Assembly (NCBI GenBank): GCA_030549175.1
Contig: JAUKUA010000004.1
Location: forward strand, 2,294,001-2,358,000
Direction: 5' to 3'
Source of the DNA: Lasiosphaeris hirsuta
Lineage: Eukaryota > Ascomycota > Sordariomycetes > Sordariales > Lasiosphaeriaceae
Length of the DNA: 64,000 bases
Position numbers and translations under genes: made by a program. Of this stretch, positions 11,304 through 21,695 are shown piece by piece (the first letter of the stretch is position 1; every line of letters begins with the position of its first letter). The notes under the pieces were generated by a model. That model was not told the origin of the DNA. It saw nothing but the letters and a program-made list of their open reading frames with translations, and did no database searches.

Positions 11304-12011
11304 GAAGAAAAGAAAGAGGAAAAGGACCGGAAAATGGAGGGGGGTTTGCGAGGTATATATATGCATTGCAACTGGTCTGTGCACGCGAGCAAATTTGCAG
11401 TTTGGCCAGTGCCCCACATATAGCGCTGAGTCATTCCTGATTCGCCGCCTCACCCGCTGTGGCTGCAGCCATTTCGAGCCTCAGGACTACATCAGCCTTT
11501 CGGCACTGTTGCCTGGAGAGCTGACACATTTTGCAAAGGGCACTTGTGGTTCTGAGTCTGCCTTCAAGTCCTGACTGACTTTGAGAAATCGGGTTCTATT
11601 CTACATAGCAATTGGCAGCAAATCCAAGAATATTTTGCAATCGCACATGTCATGTGCCAGGGTTAGGGCTGAGGATCGCGACCAGTGGCTTGGATTGCAC
11701 AATCTTCAATTCTCCGGCACCTGAAAGTCTAAAAACCACCGTGGGACCCGAGATATCGAATTCAATAGATTTTGGTGGAATTCCAAGGTGGCTTTGTCGG
11801 CAAATCGTGAAGCTTATCTTATCACCTACCGCTTTGAGGTTGTGGGACGTGGGTCTGCAGGTCGCGGCATCACTGCTCCTTCTCGCGTCAGCCAGAAACA
11901 GAAACCGCAGTGCTGCGCCTGTCGCTCTCTGTCTCTCGACAGAGAACCAATGCGCAGCAAAGCAAACCGCCCGGAACGTAGGCTAGCGACAGGAGTGCCG
12001 AGTGCAATACC
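11304..12011. other. Divergent region between U6 and the amino-acid permease
   Basis: It contains the U6 TATA element and the presumed permease promoter and leader. No other gene was seen. Confidence 0.5.
11354..11361 (-). promoter_or_regulatory. TATA element upstream of U6
   Basis: TATATATA lies 51-58 bp upstream of the inferred U6 start. It is the only strong TATA in the vicinity. It is farther upstream than the roughly -30 position known in yeast U6. Confidence 0.5.
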
Positions 12012-13863
12012 ATGACCTCCTCAGACGCGAAACGGCCAGCAGCGGTCAACCATGTCTTGGCACGGGACACTTCGTCCTCGCCAAACGGCGCGGGGCACGA
12101 CGCCGACGGCTTTGCAGACAACCTAACCACGGCAACATCGACCCGCAACCTTTTCTCCCCGGTGCACCCCGACCACGATGGCGACCTCGTGACGACGGCC
12201 GAGGACCGCGACCTCAAGAGGGGGCTCGCCCAGCGCCATCTCTCCATGCTTGGCATCGCTGGGTCCATCGGAACAGGCCTCTTCCTGGGACTTGGTGTCG
12301 CCGTGCAAAAGGGCGGCCCGCTCGGCTCCCTGCTCGGCTATGCCGTCATCGGCCTGATCGTGTGCAGCGTGCAGTTCGCCCTGGGCGAGACGGCCGCCCT
12401 GCTGCCCGTCACCGGCTCCTTCGTCCGCCACGCCGAGTTCCTCGTCGACCCGGCCTGGGGTTTCGCCATCGGCTGGAACCTCGTCTACGGGAACGTCCTG
12501 TCCATCCCGTCCGAGATTACGGCCATCTGTGTGCTGTTCCAATTCTGGACAGATATCAACCCGTCCGTCTTCATCGTGGTCTTCATCGTCATTACCGTTG
12601 CCGTCGGCCTTGCATTCATCCGCGTCTTTGGCGAGGTCGAGTTCGTCTTCGCCCTCCTCAAGATCTGGCTCGTCGTATTCCTCATCGTTCTCGGCCTTGT
12701 CATCAACCTCGGCGGCGTCCCGGGGACCGAGCGGATCGGCTTCCGGTATTGGAGGGATCCTGGCCCTTTTGTCGAGTACATTGCGGCTGGTGATTGGGGA
12801 AAGTTCCTGGGATTCTGGGCCGTCATGACTGGTGCTGTGTTCTCGTTCGCCGGCGTCGAGTCGCTTGCCATGGCGGCTGCCGAGACAAAGAATCCCCGAC
12901 GGTCTATTCCCAGAGCATGCAAGCGGGTGTTTGCGCGCATCGTCATCTTCTACATGCTCGCCGTATTCGTCGTCGGCCTGCTTGTTCCCAGCAACGATCC
13001 GCGTTTGAGTGGCTCGGGTGACAGCGTGGCACAGAGTCCATTTGTCATCGCCGCATCAGCTGCGGGCATCCCGGCCATTGCCTCTGTTGTGAATGCTATC
13101 GTCATCACGTCCGCCTGGTCTGCGTCAAACCAGAGTCTCCTTGCCGGCACCCGTGTTCTTTATGGCTTGGCTCTGAAAGGCCAAGCGCCCAAGATCTTCC
13201 TGCGTACGACCTCATGGGGTACACCCTATATGTGTGTGCTCTTCTTCGCATGCTTTATGCTCCTCAGCTTCATGAGTCTATCACAGGGCGCCATGACGGT
13301 ATTTTGGTGGTTAGTTTCCTTGACAGCTGCTGGTGTGCTCGTGTCATGGTCCTCCATCCTCCTGAATCATGTTCGCCTGCGCCAGGCAATGAAACGACAG
13401 AATATCGACGTGAGCAGACTGCCGTGGTATAATTCATGGACAGGTAAGTCGCCCAGTTAATCCGGTTTGAAAAACAAGCGGAAGCATGCTAATGCTGGTG
13501 CTCTACGACAGTATATACATCCCCTGTCGCATTATTTATGTGCATCGTCATTCTCTTTACCGCCGGCTTCGGTGTCTTCACAGAAGGCAACTGGGATGCC
13601 GCCACATTTGTGTCCTCATACTTGTTAGCACACTGTTTTATTTCATTTTATGAACTAGCAAGTCCGATGCTGACTTCGTTTCAAGGGACATACCCATTGT
13701 ACTCATCGCATATCTCGGGTACAAGTTTTACGCAAAGACAAAGATCATATCACTTGACGACGTACCGCTTGCCGATGCTTTTGAACAGGCCGAACAACAA
13801 ATCGATGAGCCCGAGGGGAAGGAACCAGGATGGATACGGTTGGTAAGTTGGATATGGGACTAA
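12012..13863 (+). CDS. Amino-acid permease (APC superfamily, fungal YAT family)
   Basis: The protein is 573 residues in three exons: 12012-13443, 13512-13623 and 13686-13863. Intron 1 (68 bp) has GTAAG...GACAG. Intron 2 (62 bp) has a weaker GTTAGC donor. The first membrane segment carries the family signature (HLSMLGIAGSIGTGLFLGLG), followed by about eleven more hydrophobic spans. The loop with ETKNPRRSIPRA after span 6 is also diagnostic. The N-terminus is hydrophilic and the tail ends WIRLVSWIWD. The protein would be a plasma-membrane H+-coupled importer of amino acids; the substrate cannot be told from sequence. Its stop lies 61 bp from the stop of the convergent neighbour, so the transcripts probably overlap. 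Confidence 0.92.
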
Positions 13864-13924
13864 GCTTCCGGTCGCCTCCCACCTGGATCTTGGGAAACCT
13901 TGCCTTTCTTTGTATGTAAGGTGT

Positions 13925-14760
13925 CTATGACCTTGGTCCACCCAATTCCACCGGTGGGTGATCCCCGCCCCAGGTCGGTAGTTCCGTTGCTCCACTGCGT
14001 ACTGCATTCATCCGATGCTGTTCACCGCCAGGATAAACAGGACGGCGAGTAGCCGGCAGTTCCGATACTCCCCCGTACACACCACTCATTCGGCCCTGTT
14101 GTCCGCCGGTACCGCCAAGTTGGCCTGTGTTTGTTGGTGCAAGAGACTCATGCTCTGGCTTCGCACCGTCCAGAGAATCACCAACCTCTGCTGTTTCACC
14201 GGTCGGTTTGCTGTCCCTGACTTTTCGGGAGGAAAAGCAGCATTTGCCAAAGTACCATGCCAGTGAGCCACCAAACACACTGATGAACCCGACAGCAATG
14301 GGTACCGCAATGGCGATCTTTTGGTCCGTCGTCAACCCCTCTTCGCCCCTACCGACATCCTCGTCTGGGTCGTTCGGGTCCGCTGTGCCCGAGCCAGCGC
14401 TGGCTCCTCCCGGCCCGGCAGAGACCGTCGAGTACGGCCCGGTGACGACCGCCTGCCGCTTCTGCATTCCTTTGTCCTGCACGGTGCGAGTCGGGGCGGT
14501 TTCGAACCGAAGCCAGATTTCACTGCGGGCCGGATCGAACTGGGTTGAGGGCGCTGTGGACATTAGGACGATTGCTTCCACGGAGCATTGAGGCTGGCTA
14601 GCGCTCACTCACCTCGCTCCCCGACCTGGGGCTGGTTGGCTGATACTGATACGGCCCTTGGGACTGGCGATGCCCCGGCGTGCCCATGCTGTAGCTGCGC
14701 TACCCAGAAACTGAGAAGCAGGCGGGATAGGAGGTGTCGGAGACGGTGGACGGAGGGCAT
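13925..14760 (-). CDS. Single-pass membrane protein with signal peptide, unknown function
   Basis: I reconstruct two exons, 14760-14613 and 14553-13925. The 59-bp intron has a GTGAGT donor, a CTAAT branch site and a CACAG acceptor. The 258-residue product begins MPSVHRLRHLLSRLLLSFWVA, a good signal peptide. The extracellular part is short and ends in a Gly/Ala/Ser/Asp/Glu-rich linker. One membrane segment follows (IAIAVPIAVGFISVFGGSLAWYF), then a Cys-Cys and basic stop-transfer (GKCCFSSRK) and a disordered cytosolic tail of about 110 residues rich in Gly, Pro and Glu. An in-frame ATG at 14823 would add 21 residues but hide the signal peptide. No domain was recognised. It looks like a surface sensor or anchor protein (inference). 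Confidence 0.65.
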
Positions 14761-15603
14761 CGTGGGCAAACGGCGCGGTCCAGGGATCGGTTGACTCGAG
14801 AGTTGAAGCGCCAGGTGATGCAAATGTCGTACCCATGAGACAGTTGAAAGCAGATAACAAGCTCTTTTGCATCTGCACTCAGGGTCCCTCTGGGCCTCTG
14901 CAGAGACATCATGGGCATCACAGGCATCCTGCTGCGCGTGCGGAGCGCGACCTATTCTATCGCTTTACACCAGAAAAGCCTGACGACCGCAAGTGGCCCA
15001 ATGCGTTTTGATTGATTGTCACTGGCTGGGTTCTTCCGACATGTTGCATCGGGGCTTGAGACTCGAACGTCCAATAACACAACCTCCGCAGCGTTGGCAC
15101 CGCCCTGGATGCAGCTTGTGATGCTGTGGTATGTGGAGAAAGTGAAGACAGTCGAGCGGGGTTTTTCTGCACAATCGACGTGTAGCTTCACGTCTGATTC
15201 TTGGCATTCGGCAGGAGGCGGTGCTTTGTCTGCCTTGGAGGGTGGCATGTCTCAAGTTGCCAACTCTCATAGGGCCGACAAGAGCAACGGCTGAGTTGCC
15301 TTCCGACACGGCACAGACTGACCGGCGCCGACAGTTGCCTTCTCTATACCACCGGTGGCTAGCCTCTCCCCGTCACTTGCGCGGTATGATGGCGCCAAGT
15401 TCGGGGCTGCCACAATAATACGACTACCTTATCCACGCAAGGACGCCACCTGATGGGGCTCAAGTTGCCCAGATCGCTTCGCTTCGCTTCCCTTCCACTT
15501 CCCAATGTCCCTCCTTCGACCCTTTAGACCCCTCCTCCGCCATAGATTTGGGGTTTCCCAAGTTTTGGCATTGGACGCATCTTGAGAGACACGACCTGAA
15601 AGG
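14761..15603. other. Divergent intergenic region
   Basis: The stretch lies between two divergently transcribed surface-protein genes. No gene or RNA was seen. Confidence 0.45.
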
Positions 15604-16592
15604 ATGGTCTCTCTAATTCTTTTCACCGTCCTGGTCAGCGGCGTAGCCGCTCTCTCGAACACTACACCACCGCCAAGCTACCCGACCGACCAGGCCGCCA
15701 TCGCCTTCGGGGCGACGAGCCCCGCCAAGCGCGGCCTCTTGGAGAGACTGGCGATCAAGCTCGACAAGCGCCAGGCGGTGCAGACTTGCGGCTACATTGA
15801 CAACGACACAGGTTGGGCTCTCATGTACTCCCGAATAGGGCCACCCATCCCCGGATGCTGACTTGCCAACACCCAAAGACTTACCCCTGACGTGCGGCTA
15901 TGCCTCGACATGTTCAGCCGATCTGGCGGCGGGCCTGGCGGGGTGCTGCCAGGGGAACCAGCAGCCGTGCCCGATGGCGACGAGTTGCATCCCCTGGGTA
16001 TCTCTGGCGCTTTGCGACGGCAACTGCATCGCCGACCCGGGCCTGCTTAAATGGTAAGAGAACCAAAACACTCAGGGAGACATTTTGGGTCGTGCCGATA
16101 TGGAAACTCAATCGTTCAAAGTAACAATCCGTCGTACCCCGATTGCGCCACCGTCATGTTGGACGCCTCGGGCAAGGCCCTCCGGACGTTCAGCTGTGCC
16201 ATCGGCGGGTTCGGGGGGTTGTACTCGGCGAGCTGGGCCGCGACTACTGCGGGGGCGGGATCCTTGGTGAGTCCAAGTCATCTACTCTTGGTGTCCTCCG
16301 GCCTGCGGCAGTCGCTGATGGGTTGATGTTCAAATGACCCTAGCCCACAGCAAGTCCCGGGGCGTCTCCCGCGTCCTCGGCAAAGAATCCATCCCAAACG
16401 GGCGGCTCAAGCACAGCAACGGGCGGAGATTCGGTCGGTGGGGATGGAAGTATTGGCGGAGGTGTCGGCGGAAATCATTTTGGGGACGGGGCTACTGTCA
16501 TCTACAACCAGCTGGCGGGTGCTACGAGGCCGTCGTTGGTACTGGTGGGTGGCGGATTGATTGTCGTCATCTCCTTTATGCTTTTAATGTAA
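15604..16592 (+). CDS. Cysteine-rich secreted protein with hydrophobic C-terminus (GPI or tail anchor)
   Basis: Four exons (15604-15811, 15879-16053, 16122-16266, 16344-16592) join in frame to 258 residues. The introns are 67, 68 and 77 bp, the first and third with CTRAY sites. The N-terminus MVSLILFTVLVSGVAAL is a signal peptide. A Kex2-like LDKR site follows near residue 57. The central 100 residues hold about twelve cysteines (QTCGY, LTCGYASTC, GCC, QPCPMATSC, ALCDGNC, LLKC..YPDC, FSC), a pattern seen in fungal secreted proteins with CxxxC..CC cores. A Ser/Thr/Gly-rich linker leads to a C-terminal hydrophobic segment (LVLVGGGLIVVISFMLLM) that ends the protein. The function is unknown. Confidence 0.75.
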
Positions 16593-18800
16593 CGGCTGTC
16601 AAGCAGAGAGCACTTTTGCCACTTATAGGATCGGGGGGGTTTTTTTTTTTTTTTTGCGTCAATTGACAGTGTCAGATGTCATGATCCCTAAGCACCATGT
16701 ATAAGGTACCTGTACCCAATTCAGAACCTAATAAATGGTTAGAGACCTGGTGACTCCTTGGCAGCACTGGGGCGGCGGTACAAAACATTTGGGTTGAAAC
16801 ACTAGCCCAAGCCTCAGGAGCGAGACAAGCAGACATGTTGAGTCAGCAAGGAAAAAATGTCTTGCGAGCATGTGGACGAGGCCAGAGATAAAGGCAGCCG
16901 ATCTGGTTACACGGTATATTGTTCGCATCAGCATTATTCGGCCCTGCATATGCTGATCGCTTCGGCTACTCACCTGTCTCGATGCAGATGCTCATCTGTC
17001 CTCTTGCCGTCATAACGGTGCGGTGCAGCAGCAACAATTTACGATACGAAAGCTTCCCGGTTTTCGTCTCTGTCGTATTAATAGAATCGCTAACCAACAG
17101 AGGGGCTTCCTTTTGCACTCTCGCTCCGTAGGCCAAGGTAGGTAGATATCAACGACTCGGCTGGCAGCAGAGCGCAGAGAGTGAGACGTGCATTCCCGCT
17201 CCGTCGTTTCTTCTGATCGAGTGACACAGGGCCCAGGAACGGGAGATTCGAGGAGGCCGGCAGGACTCCTTTGAGCAGAAAGAGAAGGGTGGCCACTTAA
17301 TATGCCGTCGCCCCCCTCGAGTGGACGGATGAATTTGGATAAATTAAATCACCACTCTACTGGCGGGCCAACCAGCGGGCGAGGAGACCAAAAAAGTCGT
17401 CCAAGGCCCGGGACAGGGCCCCCAATTCGACGCTCCCCACAAGCCGAGCGCTGGCCACTCTTTATGCCTAGATTTTTGGGGGAGGGGGAGGGGGAGGGGA
17501 AGGGGGGAGGGGTGGAGGGCAGAAGGAGATCGGCCAAACCTCGTCCCTTTTTAACAGACCTTCTGGCCAGCTGGGCCAAGCTTGGCGGAGAAGGGTCCAG
17601 AATCGTGGGCGGCCGAGGCCAAGGGTGCCGGCGCGCCATTGGCCAAACCGGCTGAAATCCCAGGCTTTATTTGCGGCCGTATAGCGAGCGTCACAGTGAA
17701 CGAATGGAGAACGGAACATGGCCACGCTCGCCTGCCTCCGTTCTCGACCCAATGCTAGGAATACGTGGTATATTCGCAAGACATCCACGGACCGCTGGGA
17801 TCTGGCTGCGCTAGCTGCGACGCTTGATTGCCACTGATTTATTAGCTGACTTGTGTCCCTGTATCCCGGAGAAGTCACGTTATAACTTGTCGCGGCGGCG
17901 CCGGCAGCCAGCCGTGGTGAGGAATGAAAAAGGGGGGGGGGGGGCTGTCCCCTCCTACCCACCCTCTCGAGTGTGTGCGGACCTGCGCCGTGGCAGCTCC
18001 TACTCCAGAGACTGTAACCATACCCAGGAACGGTTGTCGGAGCCCACGAGTTGACGTGGTGCTTTGCCCAGTCCCTCCGCTTATGCCTTAATTTGAGCCT
18101 CTCTTGACTATCCGGAGATCCGACCCTGCTTGACTAACACGTCGTCCTGCTCCCAAGGCCCAGGTTGGCTACTATCCTCCCACCATCCCACCATCCCACC
18201 ACCGCACTCCCTGCCCCGCCTGAATCGCACCTTCACAGTTGCATTCCCTTGCAGCGACGGCAAACCACGCATCCCGGGAGTTGGGATCGCTGCAACCCCC
18301 GACCGCCGTCTACTCTAGAACCGCAGGATACCGCAGTATAAACCTGGCTGGCTGCGGAGTGGTCGCCGGGAGAGGTTCCATCGCCGTCGTTTGCTCTTCA
18401 CTCTTCCCACCCTGTCGCCCCCTTGGCCCTCGTTACGACACGCCAAGCACCGTTTCTCGACAAGTGCCCAGAGCAGGACACCGAGGGTTGCAGAGTCCAA
18501 ACAAGATATCTAGCCCTTGTCTACTTTCCTTTCCTTGGCCGCAACGCACGCCAGGGTCAGGGAATGTATAAGAACCGGGTCGGGCATCATCTCCACACGC
18601 TCGGTCTCGCCGACTCATTACCGGCTCTGCTGTCGATCCTGGAGCTGAAATAGGCCATCGTCTCGCCCCAGCCTTCTTCCTATCGTTCCCAGCTACCAAG
18701 ATCCTCGACTACCAACCTTCCCCCCCCCCCCCCACCTGGCCGTAGCATCATTGGGTGTGTATGCCTAGGTCAGCTATCACGACTCGCGCCCAAGACAATC
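16593..18800. other. Gene-free 2.2 kb with homopolymers and a G-rich block
   Basis: No gene was found. Features seen are a T16 run (16640-16655), a G-rich block at 17476-17518, a G13 run (17932-17944), CCCACCAT-type repeats (18178-18205) and a C15 run (18719-18733) that probably lies in the leader of the next gene. Confidence 0.5.
17476..17518 (+). repeat. G-rich block with G-quadruplex potential
   Basis: Six runs of four to six G are separated by single A or AA. This satisfies the usual four-run G-quadruplex pattern. Confidence 0.7.
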
Positions 18801-19248
18801 ATGAAGGTATACCACCTCGTCCCTGCCTACCGTGGACATGACTCCTTGTTTCCCAACACCCACCCTATCAACAGAACAGCCCGCTGATCCCCTGCAGTCA
18901 ATCCTGCGGACCCGAGCGGCCTCGAGCGGCCTCCTCCTCCTCATTCTCTCCCCGGCCGCTCTCGCCGTGCCGATAACAGCCGAGAACAGCATCAGCATCA
19001 GCAACACCACCACATCCATCACCACCACCAACACCACAACAACACCGCAAGCCCCGCCAAGGCCCAAGGGCGGCGCCAACATAACCAGCATCGAGCCCGA
19101 GGCGACGGTCCAGGGCGGCTCGCCAAACTGTAAGCCGCAGCTCGTCTACGACCTATGCACGGCATCCAACGCCAAGGCCTATTGCGACAGCTTCGGCACC
19201 TTCCACAGCAACTATCCCAAGACCTGTGTTGACTGTTGGTGCCAGTAA
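18801..19248 (+). CDS. Small secreted cysteine-rich protein (effector-like)
   Basis: I infer two exons: a two-codon first exon ATGAAG (18801-18806) and exon 2 at 18898-19248. The 91-bp intron has a GTATAC donor, a CTGAT branch and a CCTGCAG acceptor. The joined 118-residue protein starts MKSILRTRAASSGLLLLILSPAALAVP, a clean signal peptide that neither exon gives alone. A Thr/Asn/Ser-rich stretch with several N-x-T sites follows. The C-terminal 40 residues carry six cysteines (NCKP, DLC, YCDS, TC, DC, WCQ), enough for three disulfides. No known fold was recognised. Small size, secretion and even Cys number resemble fungal effector candidates; that is inference. Confidence 0.65.
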
Positions 19249-20621
19249 ACCCAGAGATTGGAAACTTCAAAAGGAGGGGGAGCTCATTGCTGGGAAAACT
19301 GCAGTGGGTGGGGAGCAAAATGAAACGAAATGATGGAATGAAGGCAGAAAAGAAGGCAAAAAATCATGAAAAGAGATGGGCTACAGGGCCGATGTCGGTC
19401 TTGAAAAGCAAATTCTCGCTAAGCAGCGCCCTGCTTAGACAGACTATGAATTGGAGGATCGTAATGGCTCGAACTAGCTCCAACAGCTGCCGTTCGCTGG
19501 ATGGAAGATGCCGTCGATGAGTTTCGGAGTCGGTTTGCGATGGCTGCAAGCCTGACGAGTCCAGGACATATTTGTTCATGCAGATGTGAAATTCGGAGCC
19601 TTGTATATAACTCGGCTGGTCGAGTCGGGTCGGGGAAACGCTGGCATCTACAGGATGCCCCAATCAGCATATAATCTGAAAGCGTGCTTTTTTCTAGAAG
19701 AAAGATTGCAAAATGCTCAATTTGTTTCGTAACAGAAACTGATCTCGAAGGTTGAAAAAGCCAACCCAAGTAAAGATGAAGACCAAAATAGACATATGGA
19801 ATCCTTTCCGGTTGCCGACGGGAGTGCCCTCCAAGCTGTTGGACCCCAAACCTGCTGTGCTGCGGGGGGGATCCAACGGGAAGAATGGAAGGAAGGGGTG
19901 AAAACGCTCCTGCTGCTGTGCCTTACTTCTTCAACACGCAATTCGTCGATAGGTGCAGCTTTGCCCTGCACCTCCCCCTTCCCCACGGGCACCCACCCAA
20001 CTGCATCCAGTTCCTGAATCCCGCGGAGAAAGAGTTCTGCAACATCAGATGCACCTGGTATCATGCCGGGTCGCGTTGCAAGCAGCGCACATCAATGCCA
20101 TCTTTATCGCTTCATTTAGTAATCATACTGCAGGCCACCAAGAAAGAGCCGCTCGCGGCTGGTCTATTTCTCAGCTTTGTGCTTCGAGAAGGGTGCAAGA
20201 AGGGTGCAAGAATGCCGCCCTTGTGGAAATAGGGGCCTTCTCGTCCCAAGTCAGAGACTGGATTATCAACCCAGCTCGGTCTTCTGTCGGCTTCCAGTTA
20301 AAATGGGCTACGATGCGCATATTTTTGATGCCGGCCGGATAGGACGTCATGAGTAATTCTTACTCCAAGGTGTGACTCCTCTACCGGTCAAGCTCATCTT
20401 TACGCCCAGGTTGACGTCGTTGCGGCACCGACTGCCGATCACATATACATACCCAACATACAACAAAGGACGGCTTCATGATGCTCTTCTGATCATACAA
20501 GCTAATCTCAATTTCGGAATCTCAACTCCATATTCTATTCGCCAACCCAAACTCACCGCGAGTCACACCATCTCAAAGAAATCAAAAAAAAAAAAACCCC
20601 CTGACCACAGCCGTTGACCTA
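19249..20621. other. Intergenic region
   Basis: No gene was found. An A13 run at 20584-20596 lies about 25 bp before the next ATG. Confidence 0.45.
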
Positions 20622-21453
20622 ATGGCCGCTCCCGCCGCCGACACCGTCGCTCTCCACGGCTGGACCGCCGTGCCCGCCGACGCTGAAGCCATCCTCCAAG
20701 GAAAGCCATACCTGTACAAGCCCTCGCCTCTCCTCGTCGACGACATCCCTTTCCCCTCGGACGACGCGCTGGTATCCCGGGTGCAAAAATACGCCCAGGA
20801 AAAACTTCTCCCCCAAACCTTCAACCACTCGATGAGAGTATACTACTGGGGTCCGCCCCCCCCCCCCCCCCCCCCCTTCCCCTCCCACCTTTCCCTTCCC
20901 TACTACCCCCTGACTAACCCCCACGCCAGCAACAACAATCCTCCGCCAACAATTCCCCTCCCACACGTCCCTCTCCCTCTCAACCCTGGCCCTGACCTGC
21001 CTCCTCCACGACATCGGAACAACCCACGAGAACCTGCGCGCGACGCAGCTCTCATTTGAATTCTACGGCGGCCTGCTAGCCCTCAACCTTCTCGAGATCT
21101 CCTCCCCACCATCCCCGCCCGAGGCCGTCGCTCCGCAGTCGTAGGCCGAGGCCGTGTGCGAGGCCATCATCCGGCACCAAGATCTTGGCACGGTGGGTAA
21201 TATCACGTTCCTGGGGCAGCTGATCCAGCTGGCGACGCTGTACGACAACATGGGCGGACATCCCGAGATCGTGCACGCGGCGACGCGCGACGATGTGAAC
21301 AGGGCGTTCCCGCGCGGCGGGTGGAGCCGGTGCTTCGCGGCCACGATCCGCGAGGAGAACGGGCTCAAGCCGTGGGCGCACTCGACCCACCTAGGCGAGG
21401 AGGCCTTTCCCGAGGGCGTCTTAGCGAATCATTTGATGGCGGAGTATGACTAA
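20622..21453 (+). pseudogene. Cyanamide hydratase (HD family, Ddi2/Ddi3-like), interrupted by an in-frame stop
   Basis: Two exons, 20622-20850 and 20930-21453, give a 250-residue cyanamide hydratase (cyanamide to urea). Visible motifs are the His of NHSMRVYYW, LLHDIGTTHENL with the metal-binding HD pair, AIIRHQDLG, and ITFLGQLIQLATLYDNMGGHP. The C-terminal part (GWSRCFAATIREENGLKPWAHS) is also conserved. Codon 148 is TAG (21142-21144) in the middle of ...PQS*AEAVCEAIIRHQ, where the family normally has Gln. The frame is intact on both sides. Intron 1 (20851-20929) has an atypical GTCCGC donor followed by 21 C, but good CTGAC/CTAAC branch sites. This is a real nonsense mutation or a base error; one C-to-T change (CAG to TAG) explains it. 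Confidence 0.85.
20856..20876 (+). repeat. Poly-C tract (21 C) next to the splice donor
   Basis: An uninterrupted C run begins five bases into the cyanamide hydratase intron. Confidence 0.9.
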
Positions 21454-21695
21454 GTGTGGCTATTATTCTGCCGTGTCTGAGTATCTATCTGCCTGCTTTT
21501 GAGAGGAGCCGGGGTCCTACAGCACTAATCAGTGTAGAAATGTCGTTGGCTACCCACCCAAGTTATCTACCTAGGTTTGTGTATTAAACAGCTACCGCTC
21601 AATGTATGAAAGCTCGGGGTAATGGTAGGATAAAAAGACAAAACAACCCTCCGCCTAACCTCCGGGCCAGGGCCTTGGCGGCGTCCTCGCAGTGA

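Noticed and set aside
11660..11672. Telomere-like gggttaggg
   Set aside because: Single short match with no second copy nearby; expected by chance.
17468..17962. 164-codon minus-strand open frame
   Set aside because: Its ends are homopolymer-encoded (poly-Pro from G-runs) and the middle has no recognisable family.
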